From the IMG/VR virus record IMGVR_UViG_3300032313_000425, positions 1 to 29,069 of that record: a stretch of DNA of 29,069 nucleotides; one strand, written 5' to 3'. The notes beneath the pieces were generated by a model, which was given only the letters and a program-made list of their open reading frames with translations, ran no database searches and was not told where the DNA came from. Numbering within the stretch: position 1 is the first letter of the stretch; each line of letters starts with the position of its first letter. Origin of the DNA: a virus. Shown here piece by piece: positions 1 to 7,598 of this stretch. The translations under genes and the position numbers were made by a program.

Positions 1-375
1 ACCACTTTCATGTCCACATTGTGCTAAGAAGTGTGCTAATCTCAATGGAGTATTAATTTGGAACTTAGCTGCCGTATCAGGAATCATTGCGATTACTGCA
101 TCAGGAATATGTCCTTTTAATTTATCTAATTTTAATCCACCTACCGGTGCTATTGGTGCAGATACGATTGGAGTAGGAGCTGCCGCAGATTCTCCCATAA
201 TCTTTGCCCAAGTCGATGGTCCTACAATACCATCCGGAGTTAAACCATTCTTTGCCTGCCATTCTTTTACAGCTGCTTCAGTTTTAGGTCCAAAGTTAGT
301 TACTGCTGGTTCAATACCCAGCTTTTGTTGCATCAACTTAACATTTTCGTTGTTATCGCCTTTTTTTAATAACAT
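1..375 (-). CDS. Endolysin, peptidoglycan-binding domain plus GH19 lysozyme/chitinase (3' part missing)
   Basis: Translation from the ATG at 375-373 stays open to the window edge, giving 125 codons. Residues 1-60 form a peptidoglycan-binding type 1 domain: LLKKGDNNENVKLMQQKLG, then FGPKTEAAVKEWQ and GLTPDGIVGPSTW. A Pro/Ala linker follows (about 64-78). Residues 111-125 read LRLAHFLAQCGHESG, the start of a GH19 catalytic domain; in that family the Glu of the HES motif (Glu123 here) is the general acid. The enzyme would cleave the glycan chains of host peptidoglycan at lysis. It starts 8 nt after the stop of the 143-aa gene, so the two are probably co-transcribed. No signal peptide is visible, so release would need a holin, which is not in this window. 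The rest of the catalytic domain, including the second acidic residue, lies outside. Confidence 0.9.
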   Translation of the reverse strand, partial: MLLKKGDNNENVKLMQQKLGIEPAVTNFGPKTEAAVKEWQAKNGLTPDGIVGPSTWAKIMGESAAAPTPIVSAPIAPVGGLKLDKLKGHIPDAVIAMIPDTAAKFQINTPLRLAHFLAQCGHESG

Positions 376-383
376 AATACAAA

Positions 384-815
384 TTATTTAGATTGTCCTT
401 CCGTAACTTCTTTATTTCCTTGTCCGAAATCAATTACTTCAAAAACTCTTGTCTGAATTTTCTTAGTACCTTCGGCGTTTGTTAATATAATTGAATTTTT
501 GAATTTTTGCCAATTGATGACAAATGCGGTATCTAATACGCCACCATTTTCCTCTTTAACTAATTCGTTAAGAGCATTAATAGTGTAAAGTGAATTAGAT
601 TCTTTTTTTCTATGTATTAAGATTGTGTTTTCCAATGGAGTATCCGGTTGGAAAGCAGTATCTATATTATAAGTCACAAACAATTCCTCTAAATTGGACT
701 TGTTTTGTAATATATAAATATAGTTGTAGACTATATGATAAGTCTCTCTTATTTGTTGTAGAGTGTTTTGTAACTCTTCCTTTGTTGTAAATGTACAAAG
801 TAACTGTGTCTTCAT
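384..815 (-). CDS. Conserved-looking phage protein of unknown function, 143 aa
   Basis: I do not recognise this family. It is a soluble, mixed alpha/beta-looking protein with no signal peptide or membrane span. The N-terminus (MKTQLLCTFTTKEELQNTLQQI) looks like a strand followed by a helix. The middle (about residues 55-70) and the end (VINWQKFKNSIILTNAEGTKK, then FEVIDFGQ) look strand-rich. The ATG is preceded by a purine-rich AGAGGAAG at good Shine-Dalgarno spacing, and by a TATTTATA box 26 nt further up, so it probably begins its own late transcript. The endolysin follows after 8 nt, which suggests a shared late role, but nothing in the sequence says whether it acts in lysis, in the virion or as an assembly factor. 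Confidence 0.75.
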   Translation of the reverse strand: MKTQLLCTFTTKEELQNTLQQIRETYHIVYNYIYILQNKSNLEELFVTYNIDTAFQPDTPLENTILIHRKKESNSLYTINALNELVKEENGGVLDTAFVINWQKFKNSIILTNAEGTKKIQTRVFEVIDFGQGNKEVTEGQSK

Positions 816-841
816 TCTTCCTCTTGTTTCTTTTTATTATC

Positions 842-849
842 TATAAATA
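842..849 (-). promoter_or_regulatory. Candidate late promoter box ATATTTATAG upstream of the 143-aa/endolysin unit
   Basis: On the coding strand the 8-mer TATTTATA sits 26 nt before the ATG at 815, inside the 64-nt gap after the 1,495-aa gene. The same box recurs at similar distances before other units in this window. There is no TTTG element 20 nt upstream, so it is not the host-type promoter seen before the tmRNA. Promoter function is inferred from recurrence and position only. Confidence 0.45.
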
Positions 850-879
850 TTAAAAAACGATTGGAAGGGTAAAATCGGG

Positions 880-3800
880 TTATTTTCTAGCCTGCCTATT
901 AGCCTTTCGTCTAGCATCAGCTTTAGAAGCTACACATCCTCTAAGACCATCACCAAGTTTCTTTTCAACTTTTTGAGATGTACCAGCCGTTCTCCAAGTA
1001 TCTTCTGCTAATGTTACAGTACCTTTATCATTTTTAATTAAGATAGCATGTGATACAGGATCTAAAGTACATCTTTCAGTTAAATGTTTATTTAAAGATG
1101 CTCTATTTTCAGCTTCTGATTTTTTAGGGTTTGATTTAAACCCACTCAATTCAGACATACAATTTCTAAAGTCTGCAGATGTAGTTCCTCTAATACCTGT
1201 AATTGCTCCCAATCTTTTATCATAATTGGTTATCATTAAATCTAAATGCATTGAGTGCATTACAGTAGTAAGATATGCTTGCTTATGAGGTCCATTTATT
1301 CCCTTTTCTTTACCAGGCCATGTTTTTAATGCTTTATCAGCTGATTCAATTGCACGAACTACATTTTTATGCACTTTAGCAGTTAATTCCTTTTCACTAT
1401 TTTTATTTTCAACAGCTGCTTGAATTCCAGCTGTATTGAATTTTATATTATCTTGATATTTTCTAATATATGTTGATTTCTGCCCTAATTCACCTACTTT
1501 AGTTAAAAGTTTTCCAAATTTTTCATATGATGGATTTTCTCCTGCATCAAGTTGAGATTGAACATATTGTTGGGCAGATGCCATCCATCCTAATAATTTT
1601 GTAGGAGGATATTTTTTACCCATTTTTTCTTTTAACCATGCATTAAACTTTTTATCGGTTTTCAATGCAGTAGTATATTTTTTCAATTCAGGAGTTTCTA
1701 ATACCTTTAAAAAATTAGAATCTATTTTAAAATTTGCAAACTCTCTATTTGTTGCCATTTTTGCATCAGATACATCGGCAATACCAGCATCAATTACTTT
1801 AACAACTTTAATAGCTACTTTAGGGTCAAATTGATTTTTAATTATATTAAGCATATATGCTGGAGTTGTGTTTCCCCAAATATCTGCTAAATTATCTTGC
1901 TTTTTATTTGTTATACTAAATACGCAGGTTCTTCCGTTTTTATCAAATCCAACAGCCATCGTATCATGAAATCCTAATTTAGTAAATGCATCAACTTCTT
2001 CTGAATAGTGTTGTATATCTTCTTGATTTCCTGATTGTTTGGCTTTTTCTAATCTATCCTTTAAATGATTTAAAATACCAATATCATGTCCTTCGCCCTC
2101 TACTGTATTTGATTGAATAACAACATATGGTTTTGTAGTATCTATAAGACTTTCATTTTCAATTAAATCTTTTGTAGATAATGCTCCATCAAACATAGCT
2201 TTAGCCCAAGCATTAAATGCATCTTTATCTTGTCCAAATCCTTGCTTACCTTCTTTAGTCCATATTGAATTTTTATTAGATGCTAATCTTTGAAATTCCT
2301 GCTCACTAAATACAAGCCTTGCTGCTAAATATTCAATAACTGCTTCCTCATCTTGTGGTAAAGTAAAGCCTAATTGATTAGCTACTTCATTTATCGCTGA
2401 TTGGAATTTTGATTTCTTATCTTTGATTTGTTGCATTTTAGCATTCACTTCTTCTATATTATCATCAACAAATCCCCCATACCCTCTTTCTCTTAAAGTA
2501 TTTGCAGTTCTACATAATCCGGCTTCACCATAAGAAGCAACAGGACCACCCATTCCAGAGACACCAATATCTCTATTACCCAATAAATTATCATTACATT
2601 CTGTCAATGCTGTTAAATCTCCATTATCCAATCCTTCTTTTACTTGTGAAGGTGTTACAGTTGGTGCTATATACCCTTTTGGAAATTGTTTTTCTTTTTT
2701 CTTTTTACCTTTTGGTTTTGGTTCATCAACAGGTTGTTCTTCTGATGCAGCTGCTGCTTTAGCAGTTGCTTTCTTTTGTTGTTTAGGGTCAATTGTTTGT
2801 ACTTTAACTTTTTTACCCTTTGCAGTTACTTTATTAACAACTGCTTCAAATAATAAATATGCCAAACTCTCATCACCTTCAATCAATACTTTTTCAACTA
2901 CACCTTCAGCTTTAATATATTGTGCAGGGCCGCCCGGAGTATCAGAATAGTAATTACCTCCAATTGAATAGATTACTCCACCCGGCTTTTCATTAGCTGG
3001 TTTTGGTTCTGGTAATTTATCTTCAGGCTTTTCAACTTTGTTTTGTTCTTTTTGTTTTTTGCTTAATAAATCAATATGCCCTTCACCTGCAATTGAAATA
3101 GGAATTTTACCTTGCTTTTGTAATTCTTTTGTTTTTTCTAAAAGGTTTTCATCTCTAATATCATTAAATGCAACTTGGATATCATTTACTTTTGTTTCTT
3201 TATCACCATAGTCTTTAGGGAATGATAATCTATATAATGTATCTATATCTTCTTCAGATGGATTATCCCAATTTTTTATTTCAGGAAGTCCAGCTTCTTT
3301 AGCTGCATCTTGTAAAAATTGTTTACCATCACCATCTAAGAATGTGGTTGTTTTCATAGTATCCGTACCTTCTCCCTGCCCAATCATACTAGCCCAATTA
3401 CCTGCATTAACCTGCGATTGTGTAAGACCTGTTTTTTGAATTTGTTTTTTGTATAATTTAGAATCCGGTTTATGAACATCTAAATCATCACCATCAAATG
3501 TATCAACACTAGCACCCATTTCTTTAAACTTTGGAACTGCATAATCCATTTCATCGTTGAATTCTAATTCACCTGTTTCTTTATTGGTTGCTCCACCTTC
3601 ACCTACGAATACAATATCTTTCCATTTTTCTTTTGGTATTTTTGATTTAACATCATCAATTATATCATCAACCATTTTAGTATTTTTGTGAACAGTTCCA
3701 TAAACTTGTCCACCACCATCAAATTCAATTGTTTTTATTTCTTTACCAGATGTCTTACCTTTGATAGTTTTTGTATCAGTTTCATCTCCTGTTGGTGGAG

Positions 3801-5367
3801 TTGTATCCGGTCTTGATGGCTCATCCTTTGGAGGTTCTGGATTTTCTCCAGATTGAGGTCCAGTTTGTTTACCTGATTTAGCCGCTACTCCAAAGTTACT
3901 TGCAAATTCATTTGAAATATCAATAGCTTCATCAATATCCTTATCAATAATCATAACATTCATTGGAAGTGGATTATCCGGATTCTCTATATTATGAGCG
4001 GTAATTGCTGCCCATCTATGATGACCATCTACCACATATCCATCTTTACTTACAAAAATTGGTGCAGTTATTTTTTTGAATGCTGGATGGTCTGGTCCTT
4101 TGTCTAAAACCGATTTCATACCCATTACCTTATCACCCACTAATTCACTTTGAGTAGCCTTTAAAGAGTCAGCTGCTATTTGAGCGTCTGTTACTTTAAT
4201 ATCTTTATCTGCCAACAATTGTCTAAAGAATGGTTCTCCCTCAACTTCGGTATCCGTCTCTTTATATTTACCACTTTTTTTACCAGCTTCCAATTCATTC
4301 CAAGCTTGACTTCCTTCTTCAGGCTTACCTTTGAATTGTGGCATCTTATCTCTTGTAATTCCTTTATTACCATCACAAAATAAGTTAGTACCCGGTATGC
4401 TTATACTACATAAATTGAATGTTGGTTCTTGATTCTTTTTAACTTCATCATCGTATGCTTTAAATTCAGCTGAATCTTTATCTTTTGATAATCGGTTTAC
4501 ATCCTGTTGAGTATATCCAAATACCTTCATGGCTTTTTCTTCAGCCTGCAATCTATCATCTTTAAAATGATTATACCAATCTCCCATTTTAGTACTAATC
4601 TTTTGTAAAAAAGATTTTGGTACTTCATCTAACCCACCTTCAGCTTCAATTTCAGTTCCTGCTATCTTACCATCAGAATCTACTTCACCCTTTTCATTTT
4701 GAGGTGGTGGTTCTGATATTGGTGGATATTCACCTTCTGGTGTTTCATCCGATGTAGCCTTTTCAGCTTCCGCATCAGCATCACTTTTTTCTTTATCTTT
4801 TTGTGCTAATTTAGCATTTGCCGCTTTCTCTCTATCTAAACGAGCTCCCATAGCAGGGTCTGCTTTTGGGTCAAACATAGCAGCTGCTGCTTTTGCTTTT
4901 TCTTCTTCACCACCTCCCTTTTCTTCTCCACCCTCTTTACCTTTCTCATCTTCTTTACCTTTCTCTTTATCACCGCCTGTACTCTTACCATCTTTCTCAC
5001 TTCCTAAATCTTGCATTGCCGAATCTCTTTCTTCAGAACCTTCAGGTGGCATTAGTTTTTCAGCTGCTACTCTACCAGGACTATCTTTTGGTAATCTTAA
5101 TAAGTTACCTACGATTCCTTTCTTTTGAGTACCATCTGCTCCTTTATATGGAATTTCTTTATTAAGAATTGCGTTTTTAAAATTCTTATCAGCTTCTGTA
5201 ATGTTTTCAAATAATTCATCTTTAATATTTGATAATCCCATTTCGGAAAGCACTATTGATAATTGGGCTAAATGCTTTTTGTTCTTTGGATTTGGTTGCC
5301 CATCATCCACTCTATAAGCCCATTCGCTTAGTATCTCATTAATTAATTCAGATAAATTCATATTCAT
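880..5367 (-). CDS. Giant multidomain phage protein with ParB/sulfiredoxin-like motif, 1,495 aa
   Basis: Function is unknown. The N-terminal 50 residues (LSELINEILSEWAYRVDDG then PNPKN) form a compact helical segment. Residues about 105-240 are a very charged, low-complexity Lys/Glu/Gly linker. Residues about 315-345 hold a Cys-containing block (FNLCSISIPGTNLFC). Around 440-460, VSKDGYVVDGHHRWAA matches the GxHR-type active-site loop of the ParB/Srx fold. Residues about 583-765 begin FVGEGGATN and end GKIPISIAGEGHIDLL, faintly like TraB/EreA-type domains; that is a guess. A second Lys/Pro-rich linker lies near 860-900 and the C-terminus is basic. It could be an internal virion or injected protein, or a late enzyme; its size and modular build favour delivery with the DNA. 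Its ATG overlaps the nuclease stop (TAATG). A second Met two codons in is an alternative start. Confidence 0.85.
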   Translation of the reverse strand: MNMNLSELINEILSEWAYRVDDGQPNPKNKKHLAQLSIVLSEMGLSNIKDELFENITEADKNFKNAILNKEIPYKGADGTQKKGIVGNLLRLPKDSPGRVAAEKLMPPEGSEERDSAMQDLGSEKDGKSTGGDKEKGKEDEKGKEGGEEKGGGEEEKAKAAAAMFDPKADPAMGARLDREKAANAKLAQKDKEKSDADAEAEKATSDETPEGEYPPISEPPPQNEKGEVDSDGKIAGTEIEAEGGLDEVPKSFLQKISTKMGDWYNHFKDDRLQAEEKAMKVFGYTQQDVNRLSKDKDSAEFKAYDDEVKKNQEPTFNLCSISIPGTNLFCDGNKGITRDKMPQFKGKPEEGSQAWNELEAGKKSGKYKETDTEVEGEPFFRQLLADKDIKVTDAQIAADSLKATQSELVGDKVMGMKSVLDKGPDHPAFKKITAPIFVSKDGYVVDGHHRWAAITAHNIENPDNPLPMNVMIIDKDIDEAIDISNEFASNFGVAAKSGKQTGPQSGENPEPPKDEPSRPDTTPPTGDETDTKTIKGKTSGKEIKTIEFDGGGQVYGTVHKNTKMVDDIIDDVKSKIPKEKWKDIVFVGEGGATNKETGELEFNDEMDYAVPKFKEMGASVDTFDGDDLDVHKPDSKLYKKQIQKTGLTQSQVNAGNWASMIGQGEGTDTMKTTTFLDGDGKQFLQDAAKEAGLPEIKNWDNPSEEDIDTLYRLSFPKDYGDKETKVNDIQVAFNDIRDENLLEKTKELQKQGKIPISIAGEGHIDLLSKKQKEQNKVEKPEDKLPEPKPANEKPGGVIYSIGGNYYSDTPGGPAQYIKAEGVVEKVLIEGDESLAYLLFEAVVNKVTAKGKKVKVQTIDPKQQKKATAKAAAASEEQPVDEPKPKGKKKKEKQFPKGYIAPTVTPSQVKEGLDNGDLTALTECNDNLLGNRDIGVSGMGGPVASYGEAGLCRTANTLRERGYGGFVDDNIEEVNAKMQQIKDKKSKFQSAINEVANQLGFTLPQDEEAVIEYLAARLVFSEQEFQRLASNKNSIWTKEGKQGFGQDKDAFNAWAKAMFDGALSTKDLIENESLIDTTKPYVVIQSNTVEGEGHDIGILNHLKDRLEKAKQSGNQEDIQHYSEEVDAFTKLGFHDTMAVGFDKNGRTCVFSITNKKQDNLADIWGNTTPAYMLNIIKNQFDPKVAIKVVKVIDAGIADVSDAKMATNREFANFKIDSNFLKVLETPELKKYTTALKTDKKFNAWLKEKMGKKYPPTKLLGWMASAQQYVQSQLDAGENPSYEKFGKLLTKVGELGQKSTYIRKYQDNIKFNTAGIQAAVENKNSEKELTAKVHKNVVRAIESADKALKTWPGKEKGINGPHKQAYLTTVMHSMHLDLMITNYDKRLGAITGIRGTTSADFRNCMSELSGFKSNPKKSEAENRASLNKHLTERCTLDPVSHAILIKNDKGTVTLAEDTWRTAGTSQKVEKKLGDGLRGCVASKADARRKANRQARK

Positions 5368-5969
5368 TAAAATTTGTGGTCTTTTGCTTCACATAGCATT
5401 TCCAATTCTTCCCAAGAAAATTTAGGTTTTTCATTTAGAAATACATAACACTTCCATTTTTTTTGTTTTTCAAAATAGATGTGTTTTTGTAAGTGAGATG
5501 GGATTGCTGCTCCAGTTGCTACTCGTTTTACAGGAGTATCAAAGAATGTTTTTATTAATACTGTAATGTTTTCGTTATCATCCCATTTGCGGATTTGTTC
5601 TTCTAATAATCTCCATTCACCTCTATTAAGATACTTATCCTGCATTATACAATTTAGATAAGAAAACGTTTGCTTTAGATTTACCATATTATCAGAAAAT
5701 GTTGCAGCTGGTGCTCCATGTCCTTTATCATATATGTTTGCTTTATAATCTTCTCCATCTGATGTTTTGATTGTTGGTTCTTTATAAAAATCCATAGCTC
5801 CTCTATTCACATTTGTAGGACGGTTTGTTGAACGATACTTAATTACTAAGGGTTGTTCTAACGATTGTGAGTATAAAACCTCAAACACATTATTTTTAAT
5901 TCTTACATTTTGTCCTAAAGAAACCAAAGAAAGGATTAAAAAACTAAAAAGGATAACGATTTTCTTCAT
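5367..5969 (-). CDS. Secreted DNA/RNA non-specific endonuclease (NucA / beta-beta-alpha-metal type), 200 aa
   Basis: Residues 1-20 are a signal peptide: MKK, then a hydrophobic run VILFSFLILSLVSLG, with probable cleavage near Gln20. The nuclease core follows. YDKGHGAPAATFSDNM (80-95) corresponds to the DRGH motif with catalytic His84. LNRGEWRLLE (114-123) supplies the metal-binding Asn115 and the conserved Trp and Glu. ATGAAIPSHLQKHIY (151-165) matches the segment preceding the last strands of the fold. Families with these motifs cut DNA and RNA without sequence preference using Mg2+. A signal peptide implies export to the periplasm or outside, unusual for a phage gene in a tail/lysis module. 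It may act on extracellular or competing DNA, or be carried with the virion. Its stop overlaps the start of the 1,495-aa gene as TAATG, so the two are translationally coupled. Confidence 0.88.
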   Translation of the reverse strand: MKKIVILFSFLILSLVSLGQNVRIKNNVFEVLYSQSLEQPLVIKYRSTNRPTNVNRGAMDFYKEPTIKTSDGEDYKANIYDKGHGAPAATFSDNMVNLKQTFSYLNCIMQDKYLNRGEWRLLEEQIRKWDDNENITVLIKTFFDTPVKRVATGAAIPSHLQKHIYFEKQKKWKCYVFLNEKPKFSWEELEMLCEAKDHKF

Positions 5970-5993
5970 ATTATAGCATATTTTTGTATATAC

Positions 5994-6001
5994 TATAAAT
6001 A
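5994..6001 (-). promoter_or_regulatory. Candidate late promoter box ATATTTATAG upstream of the nuclease
   Basis: TATTTATA on the coding strand ends 24 nt before the nuclease ATG at 5969 and lies in the 39-nt gap after the polymerase gene. It shares the preceding A and following G with the boxes at 842-849 and 17714-17721. The nuclease and the 1,495-aa gene could therefore be transcribed separately from the polymerase. Confidence 0.45.
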
Positions 6002-6008
6002 TGGGTTC

Positions 6009-7292
6009 TTATAGTTTTCCGTAATCCAAACCCCAACTTGCTTTTATCGGAAACCCACCATCCTCAATGATTTCTTTCAATCCTTTAATTATATTCTTAT
6101 CAATATCAGTCGGAACATCAAAAAGGAATGAATCATATGTGTATAAGCAAAAGCTAATTCCGCTTCCACCAACATAATCCAATATCCGTTTCATCTTATC
6201 CACATTCATTTCAGTTTCTACCGCTTGTAGTAGGTAGTTAAACACTTTTTGTGGGTTAGGTTGTTCTATCCACTCCAAAGGAATCTCTCTATGTGGTGTT
6301 TGTAGGAATCCGCTCTTTTGTGTTTCAATCCATAAGTTATCAATGTAATCAGCTACCGAATTAAGATATGGGATTTGTCTGAAGTCATCATCAATACCAC
6401 CATATAGTAAACGGAACGTAATTCCCTTACCTTCGTTCACATCACATCCATATTGTTCAGCCAACCATTCATGTACATTACCCTCCGGCATATGGAACTT
6501 AATCAACTTACCAATTAGACGAGGGTGATATGCGTTATAATCCATTTGTAGATAAATTCCATCCGATACAAAACATTCTCTACTACCATCCGTTTTGTTG
6601 AGGGCGGCATAGTTCACACCACCATGTCTATTGGATGGTCTACCTGTCACCGTAAATGGATTGTATTCCGTAAACACAAGGTTATCAGGTGAAAGCTGTT
6701 TAAGGGCTTGAGGCCATCTATCAATAAATTTTTCCCTATCGACACGGATTCCCATTTGTTCGATACGAGCTAATGTAGGTATAAAAATATCATTATACCA
6801 ATTATAAGTTTTAGATTTCTGATTTGTATATCTTTTAAGTTTGGGCTCAATTGCTTCACACAATTTGAGAATGGGAATGGATTGAATGATGTCCTCTTTG
6901 TAACCCTTATGAATAAAGGGAGCCACTAAGTTTTGTATTGGTTGAGAATAGTCTATTGTTTTACCATGCTTTAAGAAGTAAGCAGTGTCAACATCATTCA
7001 AGCCTTCCCTTACATCCGTAAAAGATTGTAGTAGCTTTTTCTTTTGGAATACCCATTTTTCTCCGGCAGTATTTAGTACCCCACATATTTGCTCATTAGA
7101 GAGTGGTAGAGCGTCTGTATGTTGTTGTGGTAGTATATACTTGTCCGATTGGGTTTTAACGAATATAAACGATATATGAGTGTTATTAGGGTGCTTATCA
7201 TTATCCACCCACATAGGATACCAAATGGAAGCTTCGGTCTCCAGCTTTACACTCAATTCGTTTAATTCATCAATAGACTCAACAATTATCAT
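6009..7292 (-). CDS. Compact family A (PolA-type) DNA polymerase with altered catalytic motifs
   Basis: From the ATG at 7292 this is 427 aa; positions below count from an upstream in-frame TTG at 7301 (430 aa). TLARIEQMGIRVDRE (176-190) is the usual segment joining the exonuclease and polymerase regions. FTVTGRPSNRHGGVNYAAL (216-234) is the T-x-TGRxSS motif. QMDYNAYHPRLIG (252-264) is motif A with Asp254. KGITFRLLYGG (292-302) resembles the O-helix motif. NYLLQAVETEMN (355-366) and YTYDSFLFDVP (387-397) match the segments around motif C. Residues 1-150 look like an exonuclease fold without the DxE residues. The distance from motif A to motif C is about 135 residues against about 177 in E. coli Pol I, so the fingers are reduced, and motif C reads YDS rather than HDE. 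It may be a specialised polymerase or a degenerate relative. I chose the ATG because the TTG lies inside the -7 promoter element. Confidence 0.82.
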   Translation of the reverse strand: MIIVESIDELNELSVKLETEASIWYPMWVDNDKHPNNTHISFIFVKTQSDKYILPQQHTDALPLSNEQICGVLNTAGEKWVFQKKKLLQSFTDVREGLNDVDTAYFLKHGKTIDYSQPIQNLVAPFIHKGYKEDIIQSIPILKLCEAIEPKLKRYTNQKSKTYNWYNDIFIPTLARIEQMGIRVDREKFIDRWPQALKQLSPDNLVFTEYNPFTVTGRPSNRHGGVNYAALNKTDGSRECFVSDGIYLQMDYNAYHPRLIGKLIKFHMPEGNVHEWLAEQYGCDVNEGKGITFRLLYGGIDDDFRQIPYLNSVADYIDNLWIETQKSGFLQTPHREIPLEWIEQPNPQKVFNYLLQAVETEMNVDKMKRILDYVGGSGISFCLYTYDSFLFDVPTDIDKNIIKGLKEIIEDGGFPIKASWGLDYGKL

Positions 7293-7298
7293 AGGATA

Positions 7299-7330
7299 CA
7301 AAGATACAAAAAAAATCCCAAACTACCAAA
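7299..7330 (-). promoter_or_regulatory. Bacteroidota-type promoter for the polymerase gene
   Basis: On the coding strand TTTG (7330-7327) is followed by exactly 20 nt and then TATCTTTG (7306-7299), a full match to the phylum's TAnnTTTG -7 element with a -33 TTTG. The predicted start of transcription falls at about 7294-7292, at or next to the ATG, so the mRNA would be leaderless or nearly so. The -33 element lies in the loop of the tmRNA terminator and the spacer holds its T-tract. Confidence 0.72.
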
Positions 7331-7350
7331 TTAATGTAGAATGGGATTTT
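7312..7350 (-). terminator. Intrinsic terminator of the tmRNA gene
   Basis: A 9-bp stem pairs 7312-7320 (aaaatccca on the + strand) with 7342-7350 (tgggatttt). After a 2x2 internal loop a second 4-bp stem pairs CTAC with GTAG (7323-7326 / 7336-7339) around a 9-nt loop. On the minus strand it is followed by a run of eight T residues. It starts at the last base of the tmRNA CCA end, so the mature 3' end must be made by processing the hairpin away. It shares its sequence with the polymerase promoter. Confidence 0.75.
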
Positions 7351-7485
7351 GGTGGAGATGAGGGGAATCGAACCCCTGTCTTACAAAGTAATCATAATAC
7401 CAGCATATCACACGTTTAGGTAAAGTTTAATCTTATTCACTTTCCAAAATAATTGGGGCCGTATGGTTAGTACAGCTTTCCACCA

Positions 7486-7520
7486 ACCTATCAGTTTTTA
7501 AGAGCCGATAGGTAGAGCTC
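7486..7520 (-). other. H-type pseudoknot of the tmRNA, 3' of the tag frame
   Basis: On the + strand acctatc (7486-7492) pairs with gataggt (7507-7513), 7 bp. The loop contains gagc (7502-7505), which pairs with gctc (7517-7520) beyond the first stem. That is the geometry of the pseudoknots that follow the tag frame in standard tmRNAs. The pairing is visible by eye but was not folded computationally. Confidence 0.65.
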
Positions 7521-7568
7521 CGTTTTGTTCACTTCTATTTAAATGTTCCACGAGTGATGCGGAATGAA

Positions 7569-7598
7569 CTAAGCAGCGTATGCGTACTCAGAAGCCCC
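7569..7598 (-). other. tmRNA proteolysis-tag reading frame, GASEYAYAA
   Basis: Nine codons and TAG within the tmRNA: GGG GCT TCT GAG TAC GCA TAC GCT GCT TAG. The length, leading Gly and Y-A-x-A-A end match the nine-residue tags I recall from Bacteroidota tmRNAs. The terminal Ala-Ala is the main recognition element for ClpXP-type proteases. The penultimate-region Tyr in place of the common Leu or Met (YAYAA instead of YALAA or YAMAA) is unusual. The frame is also open upstream of GGG, so the resume codon is inferred from family length, not proven. Confidence 0.8.

Noticed and set aside
2502-2762. Plus-strand reading frames opposite the 1,495-aa gene (also 4180-4383 and 4893-5165)
   Set aside because: They are Leu/His/Tyr-rich antisense frames of an AT-rich gene, without ribosome binding sites or any family resemblance.
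4019-4060. ParB-like motif as evidence for plasmid-type partition
   Set aside because: The motif lies in the middle of a very large protein with no helix-turn-helix or ParA neighbour, and no parS-like repeats were seen.
7285-7301. TTG at 7301 as the start of the polymerase
   Set aside because: It overlaps the -7 element of a well-matched promoter, and an ATG lies three codons downstream.
7350-7425. An isolated tRNA gene suggested by the T-arm and CCA end
   Set aside because: No anticodon arm or 5' acceptor strand lies nearby; the matching acceptor strand is 380 nt away, which with the tag frame makes it a tmRNA.
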